Source: Arthrobacter terricola
GTDB lineage: Bacteria > Actinomycetota > Actinomycetes > Actinomycetales > Micrococcaceae
DNA length: 64,000 bases
Reading direction: 5' to 3'
Assembly: GCF_004354015.1 (NCBI RefSeq)
Contig: NZ_SMRU01000023.1
Span: forward strand, 37,018 to 101,017
Below, in pieces: positions 1 to 8,651 of this stretch (within the stretch, counting starts at the first letter, position 1; every line of letters starts with the position of its first letter). The notes under the pieces were generated by a model. It saw only the letters and a program-made list of their open reading frames with translations, was not told where the DNA came from and searched no databases. The position numbers and the translations under genes were made by a program.

Positions 1-960
1 TTGGAGGGCTGCGGCCAGTTCCGTGTAGAACCGGGGATAGGAGCCGCGTGCGGCAGGAACGGGGGTGCCAGGTCCGCTGGTTCCCAGGACTCCCCAGGAA
101 TTCCGTGGTTCGACGCCGTAGGCCGGATCCGTCGGGGACATTCCGGCCGCGAGTGCCGGCTCCTGGCTGTCCAGGCCCCATTTGGTGTAACCGGCCGCGG
201 AACCGAGGACGTGGAAGCGCGGGCCGGCCTGGGCTGCCATGCCGTTCATCCACAACCTGGAGCGGACGCCGGATTCATGCAGCAAGGAGACGAAGGCCTC
301 GGTGTCAGCGCCTTCGGGTGACGGGCCATAGTTGGCGGTCTCACCGTAGCTTTCCGTTACGGCACCGAAGAGCTGGATGGCCTGGTCGATCAGGTGGGCG
401 CCGAGGTCATGGAGGATGCCGCCGCCTTCGGCCAGGGACGCGGTGTCCCGCCAGTTTCCGAAGCCGTCGGGCCGCCACCACTCAAACCGCGATTCGAAGC
501 TCCGGACCTGCCCTAGGGCACCCGCCCGAATGAGCTTCTGGAGGGTCAGGAAATCGGCGTCCCACCGGCGGTTCTGGAAGACTGTCAGGTGCGCTCCGGC
601 GTCGGCGGCCCTGGAAACGAGCTCTTCACCGTGAGCCGTTGTTGTGACAAACGGCTTGTCCACGACAACGTTGAGCCCGTGTGCGATCGCGGTTGCGGCA
701 AGGTCGAAGTGCGTGAGGGGAGGTGTGCCGAGGACCACGAGGTCAAGGTCCTCTGCCAGCTCGAACATCGCCTCGGGCGTGGGCAGGATCTGTGCGCTGG
801 GGTAGAGCGTGGCCGCTTGCGCGGCCCGCTGTGGGTCGGCCGTCACGATGACATCGAGGGAATAGCCCGGGTCAGCGGCGAGCAGCGGGGCATGGAAGAC
901 CTTGCCGGAGATTCCGAACCCGACGACGGCGGTGCGGATGGGCGTCGATACGGCGCCCAT
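1..960 (-). CDS. Gfo/Idh/MocA-family oxidoreductase (3' end outside window)
   Basis: Reading the minus strand from the ATG at 960 gives an open frame to the window edge. The N-terminus carries a Rossmann motif (VVGFGISGKVFHAP, about residues 12-25), followed by the VVDKPF-type segment that in this family holds the conserved lysine of the EKP motif. The middle part (GGGILHDLGAHLIDQA) matches the family's histidine-containing substrate site. These enzymes are NAD(P)-dependent dehydrogenases of sugars, inositols or amino-sugar derivatives. The ATG overlaps the TGA of the upstream ABC ATPase gene by one base (TGATG), so it is the fourth gene of the operon and probably acts on the imported solute. 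About 320 residues are visible of a usual 340-390. Confidence 0.87.
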   Translation of the reverse strand, partial: MGAVSTPIRTAVVGFGISGKVFHAPLLAADPGYSLDVIVTADPQRAAQAATLYPSAQILPTPEAMFELAEDLDLVVLGTPPLTHFDLAATAIAHGLNVVVDKPFVTTTAHGEELVSRAADAGAHLTVFQNRRWDADFLTLQKLIRAGALGQVRSFESRFEWWRPDGFGNWRDTASLAEGGGILHDLGAHLIDQAIQLFGAVTESYGETANYGPSPEGADTEAFVSLLHESGVRSRLWMNGMAAQAGPRFHVLGSAAGYTKWGLDSQEPALAAGMSPTDPAYGVEPRNSWGVLGTSGPGTPVPAARGSYPRFYTELAAALQ

Positions 961-1730
961 CAGAGCACTTCCGACAGGAAGCGCTGGAGGCGTTTGCTTT
1001 GTGGATTGTCGAAGAGTTCGGTGGGGGTGCCGGACTCGACGACTTCGCCTTCGTCCATGAAGACCACCTGGTCGGCGACTTTGCGGGCGAAGCCCATTTC
1101 GTGGGTGACGACCAGCATGGTCATGCCGCGCCGGCCCAGTCCTGCCATGAGGTTCAGCACGCCTTTGACGAGTTCGGGGTCCAGGGCGCTGGTGGCTTCG
1201 TCGAAGAGCATGACTTCCGGTTCCATGGCCAGGGCCCGGGCGATGGCGACGCGTTGCTGCTGGCCGCCGGAAAGGTCCCTGGGCCGGTGTTCGGCGCGTT
1301 CGGCCAATCCTACTTCGGCGAGGCTGCGGCGGGCGCGTTCCCTGGCCGCGGTCTTGGACATTCCCTTCACGCTCCACAGTGCCAGGGCCACGTTGTCCAG
1401 GGCGGTGTGGTCCGGGAAGAGGTTGAAGTGTTGGAAGACCATGCCGATGCGGGCGCGCAGGATGTCCGGTTTGACCATGAGCGCGCTTTCCCCGGCGAGG
1501 AGCACGTCGCCGCTTTTGGGTTCGTGGAGGCGGTTGACACCCCGGAGCAGCGTCGACTTGCCTGATCCGGATGGTCCGATGATGCAGGTCGTGGTGCCCG
1601 GTGCCACGTTCAGGCTGACGTTGCGCAGCACCTCGATGTCTCCGTAGGCCATGGTCAGGTTTTTCAGTTCCAGGCTGGAACCGTGGAAGGTGTGGACACC
1701 GGTTGAAGCGGTGTTGCTTGCCAGGCTCAT
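960..1730 (-). CDS. Polar amino acid-type ABC transporter ATP-binding protein
   Basis: 256 residues, the normal size for the GlnQ/HisP class of ATPases. Visible motifs are Walker A GPSGSGKST (52-60), Q-loop FQHFN (about 99-103), signature LSGGQQQR (153-160), Walker B VMLFDE (173-178) and the H-loop VVTHEMGFA. It energises uptake with the permease encoded just upstream, whose stop it overlaps by four bases. The substrate is probably a polar or amino-acid-like solute, but the LacI regulator and the Gfo/Idh oxidoreductase partner suggest it could be an amino sugar or sugar-amino acid conjugate (inference). Confidence 0.93.
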   Translation of the reverse strand: MSLASNTASTGVHTFHGSSLELKNLTMAYGDIEVLRNVSLNVAPGTTTCIIGPSGSGKSTLLRGVNRLHEPKSGDVLLAGESALMVKPDILRARIGMVFQHFNLFPDHTALDNVALALWSVKGMSKTAARERARRSLAEVGLAERAEHRPRDLSGGQQQRVAIARALAMEPEVMLFDEATSALDPELVKGVLNLMAGLGRRGMTMLVVTHEMGFARKVADQVVFMDEGEVVESGTPTELFDNPQSKRLQRFLSEVL

Positions 1731-2515
1731 GTGTTGCTCCCGGTGATCAGCGGCGAGGCCGCGTCGAGTTCTGTGACTTCCTTCAGCCCGCTGGTGGGCG
1801 GGGCCGGCCGGCGGCGGCCGGTACGGAAGCGGCTGTCAAAGTAGTTCACGAGGTGGGTCAGGGGCACGGTGATGACCAGGTAGAAGACCCCGGCCAGGAC
1901 CAGTGGTGAGAGGTTCCCGGAGAGCACGGCGGCGTCCTGTCCGACCCGGAAGAGTTCGCGTTCACCGACCAGCAGTCCCAGGAAGTACACCAGGGAGGAG
2001 TCTTTGACGATGGCGATGAACTGGTTCACCAAGGCCGGAAGCACGCGGCGGACGCCTTGGGGGATGACCACCAGGCGCATGGATTTGGCGTAGCTCATGC
2101 CCAGGGCGCGGCACGCCTCGCCCTGGCCTTTGTCCACGCTCTGGATGCCGGCGCGGAAGATCTCGCCGATGTAGGCGCTGGCGATCAGGCTCAACGCGAT
2201 GATCCCCAGCGGATAGGGGGAGGGGCCGAAAATGGTCTGGCTCAGCCGTGCGAAGCCTTGGCCGATCAGCAAGATGGTCAGGATCGCCGGCAGGCCGCGG
2301 AAAAGGTCGGTGTAGATCCGGGCAGGGACCCGCAGCCATCTGGACGGGGAGATGCCCATGACCGCGACGATCATGCCCAGGGCCACACCGATGATGGTCG
2401 CGGCGACGGAGATGATGAGGGTGTTCAGGAGCCCGACACCGAGGAGTTGGGGCAGGACTTCGGCCATGGCGCCGAAATCAAAAAAGGTACGGATGATGGT
2501 GCTTAACCAATCCAT
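1727..2515 (-). CDS. Polar amino acid-type ABC transporter permease
   Basis: 262 residues with about five hydrophobic segments and the His/Glu/Gln permease (HEQRo) signature. The EAA-loop region (GEACRALGMSYAKSMRLVVIPQGVRRVLPALVNQ) is clear at about residues 131-165; here only key residues are meant, namely the E-A-x(3)-G core and PQ. It forms the membrane pore of the importer, probably as a homodimer since only one permease is encoded. It lies downstream of the solute-binding protein and is separated from it by a GC-rich hairpin. Confidence 0.92.
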   Translation of the reverse strand: MDWLSTIIRTFFDFGAMAEVLPQLLGVGLLNTLIISVAATIIGVALGMIVAVMGISPSRWLRVPARIYTDLFRGLPAILTILLIGQGFARLSQTIFGPSPYPLGIIALSLIASAYIGEIFRAGIQSVDKGQGEACRALGMSYAKSMRLVVIPQGVRRVLPALVNQFIAIVKDSSLVYFLGLLVGERELFRVGQDAAVLSGNLSPLVLAGVFYLVITVPLTHLVNYFDSRFRTGRRRPAPPTSGLKEVTELDAASPLITGSNT

Positions 2516-2543
2516 GGTTTGCTCTCAGACTTAGTTGGCCCTC

Positions 2544-2574
2544 GGGCGGGCGGACCGGCTGGGTCCGCCCGCCC
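2544..2574 (-). terminator. Intercistronic hairpin between SBP and permease genes
   Basis: Perfect 13-bp inverted repeat (2544-2556 with 2562-2574) around a 5-nt loop, stem GGGCGGGCGGACC. It lies in the 74-bp gap between the solute-binding-protein stop and the permease start. There is no following U-tract, so it more likely causes partial termination or protects the upstream mRNA 3' end. Either would favour excess solute-binding protein, as is common in ABC operons. Confidence 0.7.
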
Positions 2575-2589
2575 CGTTGGGCTGGTGGT

Positions 2590-3498
2590 TTATTTGCTCG
2601 GCGCCGGGCTGGCGGTTTGCTGGGCCTTGGGCAGGTATTGAGTGGGCATCGGGGAGCCCGGGAACCACTTCTGGTAAAGCTTCTCCCAGGTCCCGTCTTC
2701 CATTGCCGCGGCAAGGCCTTTGTTCAGCGCGTCCTTCAGGGCGGTCTTGCCCTTGGCCAGGGCGAAACCGGCCGGTGCGTCGAAGGAGGGAATGTCAGCG
2801 GCGCTGACCAGGCCGAACTGCTGTTCGTAAGACTTCGCGGCCTCATAGTCCAGGAAGTGCGCGTCCACCGAGCCGCTGTTCAAAGCCGAGACCGCGGAGT
2901 TGTTGTCAGGGAACCGCACGAGGTTGGCGGAGGGGAAATTCTTCACCGCATAGGCTTCCTGCAAGGTGCCCTGCACGACGCCAAGCCGCTTGCCGGCCAG
3001 GTCGTTGGCGCTCTTGATTCCGGAGGTCTTGGTGGTCAGGACGGTCAGGTAGCCGGCGAGGTAGCCGTTGGAGAAGTCCACGGTCTGCTTGCGCTTGTCT
3101 GTAATGCCAATGGCTGCGACACCGACGTCGAATTGACCGTTGGCGACCGCGGGCAGGATCGCGGAGAAGTCCTGACCGGTGAAGACGACATTGTCCACTC
3201 CGGCGCGGTGTGCGACATCCTTGAACAATTCGACGTCGAAGCCGGTGAAGTTTCCGCTCGCGTCCGTGAACGTGTAGGGCTTGGCATCGCCCAGGCTGGC
3301 CACCCGGATGGTCCCGGGTTCGATGAGGCCGTACGGGTTCCCGGCCGTCGATGACGAGGCGGGGGTCGATCCGCCGCACCCGCTAAGCGCAAGCAGGGCC
3401 GCGACAGCGGCCGCGACGAGCCCCGTCGTGCGGAAGTTCAGTCGTTTAATCACAGCAGATTTTCCAATCATCAGATGGAGAAAGAGGTCTAAGACCAT
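2590..3498 (-). CDS. Amino acid-type ABC transporter solute-binding lipoprotein
   Basis: 302 residues with a lipoprotein signal peptide ending at the lipobox LSGC, then a type-2 periplasmic-binding fold (SBP_bac_3: RVASLGDAKPYTFTDASG, GFDVELFKDVA). It would be lipid-anchored outside the membrane and deliver ligand to the permease at 1727-2515. Start 3498 is preceded by AAGGGAA nine bases upstream; an alternative ATG at 3471 gives a more classical signal peptide (MIGKSAVIKRL) but has no visible ribosome site. First gene of the operon, directly downstream of the paired operators at 3515-3553. Confidence 0.9.
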   Translation of the reverse strand: MVLDLFLHLMIGKSAVIKRLNFRTTGLVAAAVAALLALSGCGGSTPASSSTAGNPYGLIEPGTIRVASLGDAKPYTFTDASGNFTGFDVELFKDVAHRAGVDNVVFTGQDFSAILPAVANGQFDVGVAAIGITDKRKQTVDFSNGYLAGYLTVLTTKTSGIKSANDLAGKRLGVVQGTLQEAYAVKNFPSANLVRFPDNNSAVSALNSGSVDAHFLDYEAAKSYEQQFGLVSAADIPSFDAPAGFALAKGKTALKDALNKGLAAAMEDGTWEKLYQKWFPGSPMPTQYLPKAQQTASPAPSK

Positions 3499-3514
3499 TC
3501 ACGAATTCCCTTGC

Positions 3515-3553
3515 TGAGTCCGGTCTCAGTGACTAGGATTGAGACCGGACTCA
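3515..3553. promoter_or_regulatory. Paired LacI-type operators in divergent promoter region
   Basis: A perfect 14-bp inverted repeat (3515-3528 and 3540-3553, 11-nt spacer). Each arm, TGAGTCCGGTCTCA, is itself a near palindrome with a central CG, the layout of LacI-family operators. The two centres are 25 bp apart. The site lies between the ABC operon (start 3498) and the divergent LacI gene (start 3619), so autoregulated repression of both is the simplest reading. Confidence 0.8.
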
Positions 3554-3618
3554 CAATGGGGTTGCCAAAAATGTAACCCAAGCCACAGCGGCCGTCAAGG
3601 CCCCATCGGAAGGTATCC

Positions 3619-4716
3619 ATGAGCAGCAACGGTTCCAGGCGGCGCGAGATTACCGTCGCTGATGTCGCGAAGGCGGCGCAGGTCTCCAAGGCGCAGGCGG
3701 CAAGGGCACTGGGCAATTACGGGGCAGTCAGCGACGACGTGCGCAGCCGTGTTCTGGCCGCGGCCGAAGAGCTTTCGTACCGGCCCAATGAACTCGCGCG
3801 CAGCATGAACACGGGGAAATCGAACACCATCGGGGTGATCGTCGGTGACATCGAAAACCCCCATTTCGGCCTGGCCACCAGGGGCATCACGGACACCGCG
3901 AAGAAGAGCGGATTCAACGTCATCCTGATCAACACCGATGAGGAACTCGCAGCGGAAATCGAGGCAGTGCAGGTGCTGCTCGACAAGCGGGTGGACGGCC
4001 TGATTGTGGCACCGGCATCCTCGGTGGAAACACACCACCTGCAACGCGTTCAGGATTCCGGTCGCCCCCTGGTGCTGCTGGACCGGCATGCCGGAGGGAT
4101 GGAGGTCGAAACCATGGCCGTAGACATGGTTGACATTTCACGCGAATCCACCCGACACCTCCTTCAGTCCGGACACCAGCGGATCGCCTTCATCTCCACC
4201 CTCAAGACGGAAACTCCATACCGTGCCGGAATGGTCCTGGATTCCTCGCAGATCGCAGACCGCCTCGACGGCATGCAGCAGGCATACCAGGAGCGGGAAC
4301 TGGTCTTCCCGGCTGACCTCGTACGGCTCAACGCCGGAGACGCGGAATCCATCCGCCGCATCACGCGCGAGGTGCTCCTCATGCCGGACCCCGCAACCGC
4401 CATCGTCGCCTCCGACGGGCTCATTGCGCTCAGCATCGTGGAGGCGATCCAGGAACTGGGCCTGGCCATCCCGGCGGACGTCTCGTTCCTCATGTATGAC
4501 GACTTCGCCTGGACGCGCCTGACCACCCCGCCCCTGACAGTCGTCGCCCAGCCCGTATACAACATGGGCCTGGCCGCGGCGAAGGCACTGATCCGCCAGA
4601 TCGACGGCCTGCCCCCCTCGACCCCCGCACCCCAATTCACCGCCACGCTGGTCCGCCGCGGCTCGGTCGGGACCCGCAAATGCGCGGAGACCCCCGCCGG
4701 CACCACCGTCCCGTGA
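3619..4716 (+). CDS. LacI-family transcriptional regulator
   Basis: 365 residues. The N-terminal helix-turn-helix is at about 11-35 (ITVADVAKAAQVSKAQAARAL) and the hinge helix at about 55-65 (RPNELARSM). It is followed by a periplasmic-binding-protein-like effector domain (NTIGVIVGDIENPHF). Divergent from the amino-acid-type ABC operon and next to the paired operators, so it probably represses that operon until an imported or processed ligand binds. LacI control is usual for sugar systems and less usual for this ABC class. Confidence 0.92.
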   Translation: MSSNGSRRREITVADVAKAAQVSKAQAARALGNYGAVSDDVRSRVLAAAEELSYRPNELARSMNTGKSNTIGVIVGDIENPHFGLATRGITDTAKKSGFNVILINTDEELAAEIEAVQVLLDKRVDGLIVAPASSVETHHLQRVQDSGRPLVLLDRHAGGMEVETMAVDMVDISRESTRHLLQSGHQRIAFISTLKTETPYRAGMVLDSSQIADRLDGMQQAYQERELVFPADLVRLNAGDAESIRRITREVLLMPDPATAIVASDGLIALSIVEAIQELGLAIPADVSFLMYDDFAWTRLTTPPLTVVAQPVYNMGLAAAKALIRQIDGLPPSTPAPQFTATLVRRGSVGTRKCAETPAGTTVP

Positions 4717-5166
4717 GAACCTGCGGGCACCGCACCCACCAACGGGAAAGCCCGGCGACGCCACAGCGGGCTCAAGGAGCTGCTCGAGCGCTTGCCGGCA
4801 ACAAGGCGCGCCGCATCGGCATGATCGCGGCCAGCCAGCACCTTCCTGTCCGGGAGCGCTGTGAGCCCTGAACGGGAAGCGGGGACGGACCCCGGACATG
4901 TCGGGCTCCTCGGCCCCGGACCCACGGATGACAGATGCGGATACCACGTCTAAGTGCAGGTAAATGGGGCAGGTGAACGGCCATGTTTTCATGGCCAGGG
5001 GCTGGTGCCGCCCGTATCGCGAATCAAGGCAGCCGAACGCCGAATTGCCGCCGGACCCGGGTGGCGCTCCGGTGGATCTTGCCGCACGGAGCGCTGGCCA
5101 CCTTTGCGGGATCGTACCGTGATGACGGACTGGGAGCGGTCCGGGGACGTTGTCGCTGCGCAGCAC
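4717..5166. other. Intergenic region without a supported gene
   Basis: 450 bp between the lacI-type gene and the convergent SDR gene. Open frames here have biased, low-complexity translations and no ribosome sites. No clear terminator hairpin with a U-tract was seen. Confidence 0.5.
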
Positions 5167-6177
5167 CTAGGAAAGGTGTCTTCCGCCGGTGACGCCGATG
5201 ACCGAACCGGACATGTAGCTTGCTTCGGACGTTGCCAGCAGGACAAATGTTGCGGCAAGTTCTGCCGGTTGCCCGGCCCTCCCCAGTGGCGTGTTTTCGC
5301 CGAAGTGGGCGATTTTTTCGCTCGGCTGGGTGGGGGGTTGCAGGGGTGTCCAGATCGGCCCGGGAGCCACGGCGTTTACCCTGATTCCTTGTGGGCCCAG
5401 GGACTCCGCGAGCGAGTAGGTCAGGTTGATAATGGCGGCCTTGGTGGCCGCGTAATCGATGAGCGAGGGGCTCGGGTCGTATCCCTGGATGGACGAGACG
5501 TTGATGATCGATGAACCCGGTTGCAGGTGCGGCAGGCCTGCCTTGCTGAGCCAGAACAGCGCGTAGACGTTCGTCTTGAAGGTCCGGTCGAATTGTTCGC
5601 TGCTCAGGTCTTCAATGCCCTTGCCGGTGCTCATCTGGAAGCCGGCGTTGTTGACCAGGACATCCAGCCCGCCGAACTCACGGACGGTTCGGGCGATGAC
5701 TTCCCGGCAGAAGTGTTCGTCCTGAAGGTCGCCGGGGAGGGCCAGCACCCTGGATCCGGCGTCTTCGATCAGCTGGACGGTGTGCGCGGCGTCCTGTTCC
5801 TCTTCGGGGAGGTAGGTGAAGGCGACGTCGGCTCCTTCCCTGGAGTACGCGATGGCGGCAGCCCTGCCGATTCCCGAGTCCGCCCCGGTGATCAGTGTCC
5901 GGTAACCTGTCATCCGGTGGTGTCCGACATAGCTGTGTTCCCCGTGGTCCGGACGCGGGCGCATCGCTGCGGTGAAGCCGGGATAGTCCTGGCTCCGGGG
6001 TTCGAACTCTTCGTCGGGATACAGGCTCCGGGGATCCTTGAGGCCGGCAGGACCGTCCGCACCGCCCACGACCTGGTTTTCCAGGGCGAGGACGATGTCC
6101 TCATCCAGTTCGCCCGCCTCCTCAAACGGAGGGACGTTTGCTTTTTGTTCGTCCTGTTCGAAATCGCTGTCGGTCAT
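5167..6177 (-). CDS. SDR-family oxidoreductase with acidic N-terminal extension
   Basis: 336 residues. The first ~80 residues are acidic and hydrophilic. A classical short-chain dehydrogenase follows: cofactor motif TGADSGIG (97-104), NNAG, catalytic Ser in NVSSIQG, and YAATK. This layout (extension plus SDR) is typical of general-stress SDRs related to Bacillus YdaD/YhxC. Start 6177 is chosen because AGGGAGGAAAGTC lies directly upstream; a longer open frame to 6654 lacks such a site. It neighbours other stress-like small genes on the same strand. Substrate unknown. Confidence 0.9.
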   Translation of the reverse strand: MTDSDFEQDEQKANVPPFEEAGELDEDIVLALENQVVGGADGPAGLKDPRSLYPDEEFEPRSQDYPGFTAAMRPRPDHGEHSYVGHHRMTGYRTLITGADSGIGRAAAIAYSREGADVAFTYLPEEEQDAAHTVQLIEDAGSRVLALPGDLQDEHFCREVIARTVREFGGLDVLVNNAGFQMSTGKGIEDLSSEQFDRTFKTNVYALFWLSKAGLPHLQPGSSIINVSSIQGYDPSPSLIDYAATKAAIINLTYSLAESLGPQGIRVNAVAPGPIWTPLQPPTQPSEKIAHFGENTPLGRAGQPAELAATFVLLATSEASYMSGSVIGVTGGRHLS

Positions 6178-6355
6178 GACTTTCCTCCCTGGGTTTCCGG
6201 AGACTTCAGCGAGCGGATCCCCTGCCATCTTCAACGGCAGCTGATTGGCGCTGTCGTCCTTGACTTGCTTCACGTCCGGGCCGAAGACCGGGTTGCCTTT
6301 CCACACCCCGCGGATCCGGCATGACGCACCATCGGGCCGTACGACCGGGCCGGAA

Positions 6356-6607
6356 TCAGTCGCCGGGGGATGGCTCGGTGGTCGGGCCCCGGTCATCCGA
6401 TGAAGCATCATCGTGTTCCTCTGCCAGCCCGGTGGGGGCCATCGCCTCAGCATCCCGGGCTGAAGGCGGCTCCTGCGCAAACCCGCCGGATGCACCGGCG
6501 CTCTGCTCGTTCCCGGCCGTGGTCTCCGGTTCCTTGGGAACCGGCTGGCTGCCGTCCTGCACGCCGTCGCGGACAATCCGGTCCCGGTGTTTCGCTTCGC
6601 CGCCCAT
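6356..6607 (-). CDS. Small hydrophilic protein of unknown function
   Basis: 83 residues, strongly polar (MGGEAKHRDRIVRDG start), rich in Glu, Asp, Pro and Ser, with no hydrophobic segment; probably disordered. The start at 6607 is supported by AGGAAAGGGG about six bases upstream. It sits between the SDR and SRPBCC genes on the same strand, so a stress-response role is plausible by context only. No family recognised. Confidence 0.55.
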   Translation of the reverse strand: MGGEAKHRDRIVRDGVQDGSQPVPKEPETTAGNEQSAGASGGFAQEPPSARDAEAMAPTGLAEEHDDASSDDRGPTTEPSPGD

Positions 6608-6730
6608 GGCCGGCCCCTTTCCTGTTTCTTCGCTGGATACTGGTTCGGGATCAAACATCACCCCTGGCCGCCCGGGCCGATTACGTTGTAGAGGGCAATC
6701 CGGCACAGCCCGGGCGTCAGATCATCGATG

Positions 6731-7291
6731 TCAGATGTTCGGCGCCCCGTCTTCCATGGCTCCGCCCTCCAAAGGTGTCCCGGGCATCGTCCCGCCTTCC
6801 GCAGCGTCCCGGCGGACCGGGCCGCTGCCGTCGGCCGCTGCGCCTCCAACGGTCCCGCGCCAGGCACCGGTTTCGCGTTGACGGTCCTCGATGAAGTCCT
6901 TGAATTTGTCCAAGTCGGCGGCCACTTGCATCTCGTCCGCGGAAAGCGCGGCACCGGCTTTTTCGGTAAGGGTTTCCGGCTCCCACTCGAGGGTCACGCT
7001 CACTCCTGAGCGGTCCGGACCGAGGGCGTCAAAACGGACCGATCCTGCATTGCGGGGCTGATCCAGGCTCTCCCAGCTGATGACCGTATCCGGGACCTGC
7101 TCGGTGATCCGGGCGTTGTACTCGCGCTTGACGCCCGAAATCTTGGTGGAGAAATGCAGCGTGGCATCGTCGATCTGGCGGACGTCTTCCACTCCGCTCA
7201 TGAAACGCGGAAAGGATTCGAATTGCGTCCATTGGTTGTACGCGACCGAGACAGGGACCTCGACCTCAATGGCCTTGGTGACGGTATGCAT
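6731..7291 (-). CDS. SRPBCC-family (START-like) protein
   Basis: 186 residues. Residues 1-140 fit the cyclase/dehydrase SRPBCC fold: MHTVTKAIEVEVPVSVAYNQWT start, FPRFMSGVEDVRQ, and a conserved W in the ISWES strand. The last ~45 residues are Gly/Ala/Glu-rich and probably unstructured. Strong ribosome site AGGAGG before the ATG. Proteins of this type bind small hydrophobic ligands and often occur in Actinobacteria next to stress genes. Ligand unknown. Confidence 0.85.
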   Translation of the reverse strand: MHTVTKAIEVEVPVSVAYNQWTQFESFPRFMSGVEDVRQIDDATLHFSTKISGVKREYNARITEQVPDTVISWESLDQPRNAGSVRFDALGPDRSGVSVTLEWEPETLTEKAGAALSADEMQVAADLDKFKDFIEDRQRETGAWRGTVGGAAADGSGPVRRDAAEGGTMPGTPLEGGAMEDGAPNI

Positions 7292-7481
7292 TTGTGTGCC
7301 TCCTGCGGATTGTTGGTGAATACCGGCCCGACCCGGCCCTGACTTTCCCAGACCCCGGAAGGTCGAGGAAGCGGACCTGAGTATCGGATGGTGCAGCGTG
7401 AGACCGCGCGCACAGTGGATCTTCCATGGGTTCTCCGATCCCGGGACGAGTGTGCCCTTCGAGCCTAGCCCGATTCAAGGT

Positions 7482-7505
7482 GAATAGTAAGTGTACTTAC
7501 TATTC
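7482..7505. promoter_or_regulatory. 11-bp-arm palindrome, probable operator
   Basis: GAATAGTAAGT and ACTTACTATTC are perfectly complementary around a 2-nt GT centre. The site is AT-rich in a GC-rich background and lies about 190 bp upstream of the SRPBCC start and 165 bp before the zinc-ribbon ORF. It is likely bound by a dimeric regulator that is not encoded nearby. Confidence 0.6.
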
Positions 7506-7669
7506 TGGTGGTAGGATTCCCTTAATCCATTCCACGCCCGGACGCGGGGCCGGATCATTCCAACGCTTCCAGCCCGCGCGTCGGGCCGCCTCTTCCAGGA
7601 GGCCGCCAGCCGGCCTCCGACATCCAGCGCCTGAGGGGGCAGGCCCTAGCTGTAAGAAACCGGTGACCC

Positions 7670-7918
7670 ATGAGCACCTCAACACCGCACGAACGACGGA
7701 ACCGGCCTTCACCGGCAAACTTCCAGACCCTGCCGTACTGCGACTCCTGCCGGACGGACGCCCATCTGAGCTATGACGACTTCGTCCCGGCCTACTACAG
7801 CGGGGGACAGGGACTGGAACCCTCCACCGTCAGATACACGTGCAAACGCTGCGGGAACCACTACTCCCACCACGCGCCCCAGGGGTGGGCCCCGCCGGGT
7901 TGGCAGTGGTACGACTGA
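7670..7918 (+). CDS. Small protein with two CxxC pairs (zinc-ribbon-like)
   Basis: 82 residues with YCDSC and YTCKRCGNHYSHHAP, i.e. two Cys pairs about 32 residues apart, a likely zinc ribbon. The C-terminus ends GWAPPGWQWYD, aromatic and well conserved in appearance. The ribosome site is weak (GTAAGAAACCGG upstream). No named family recognised; nucleic-acid or protein binding is possible from the ribbon alone. Confidence 0.6.
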   Translation: MSTSTPHERRNRPSPANFQTLPYCDSCRTDAHLSYDDFVPAYYSGGQGLEPSTVRYTCKRCGNHYSHHAPQGWAPPGWQWYD

Positions 7919-8387
7919 CGCCCCACCGCGAAGACCGGCACATCCGAGAACGTCGAGCCGGACCCGCGGCTTGCCCGGATCCGGTAGGCGACCTTGTCAC
8001 CGTCAGGATCTTGCCTGCCCGGGAAGGGAATGCGCTGCCCGGGTTGATGCGGGAGGCGTGGAGGACGCCCATGGTCGCGAACAGGTCTGTCACGTGCTCT
8101 GAATGTACACCGGTCACATTGTCGTGTCGTCCCCGCCGCCGAAACCGACGGATCCCCGGCAGGTCGCCGGCCACGCACGGTCCGGGAGGAGTACTTCGTC
8201 GGGGAACGGGGCCGGGGTTGAATCAGTGCATTGAGATAAGTCGGCCAGAGGTTGGGTCCAGGCAAGTGTTCCGGTGATCATGAGGGTGCCGCCGGTGGCC
8301 AGGCACGCCGGCCCGTGGGCCGGCCCGTGGGCCGGGCCGCTGATGGAAGGGGTGCAGCTCAGGAGGGTAACGAGAAGACCCCGTGAT
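7919..8387. other. Intergenic region without a supported gene
   Basis: About 470 bp. Overlapping open frames exist on both strands, but none has a family-like translation or a ribosome site. A tandem repeat of GGGCCGGCCCGTG-like units is visible near 8310-8335. Confidence 0.45.
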
Positions 8388-8651
8388 CTACGTCGAACGG
8401 CCCTTGTTCCGGAGGCGGCTTTTGCTGCGGAATCCGCCGATCAGGTATCCGATGCCGAACATCATAAAGAGGACGCCTACGGCAATCTGCCAAGGCAGCG
8501 TCGGGCCGTTCGTGATAACTGTGATCAGCCAGACGATGCCGAGGGCGAGCCAGCCGCAGCCCATGTACACAAAGAGTTTCCGTCCGGGCCGCGGCACGGC
8601 CCTGCCCGGCACTTCGGTTCCGGTGTGGTCATCGGATCGGTCTTCCTCCAT
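8388..8651 (-). CDS. Small two-helix membrane protein
   Basis: 87 residues. A charged N-terminus (MEEDRSDDHTG) precedes two hydrophobic helices, about residues 28-47 and 52-72, and a basic tail (FRSKSRLRNKGRST), which predicts a cytosolic C-terminus. The gap of 340 bp beyond it (8652-8990) shows no gene. No family recognised; a second protein of similar build is at 30423-30650. Confidence 0.65.
   Translation of the reverse strand: MEEDRSDDHTGTEVPGRAVPRPGRKLFVYMGCGWLALGIVWLITVITNGPTLPWQIAVGVLFMMFGIGYLIGGFRSKSRLRNKGRST

Noticed and set aside
999..1565. Plus-strand ORF opposite the ABC ATPase gene
   Set aside because: Antisense shadow; all ATPase motifs are on the minus strand.
6178..6654. N-terminal extension of the SDR to 495 residues
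   Set aside because: The added residues are Arg/Pro-rich without family match, and a strong ribosome site supports ATG 6177.
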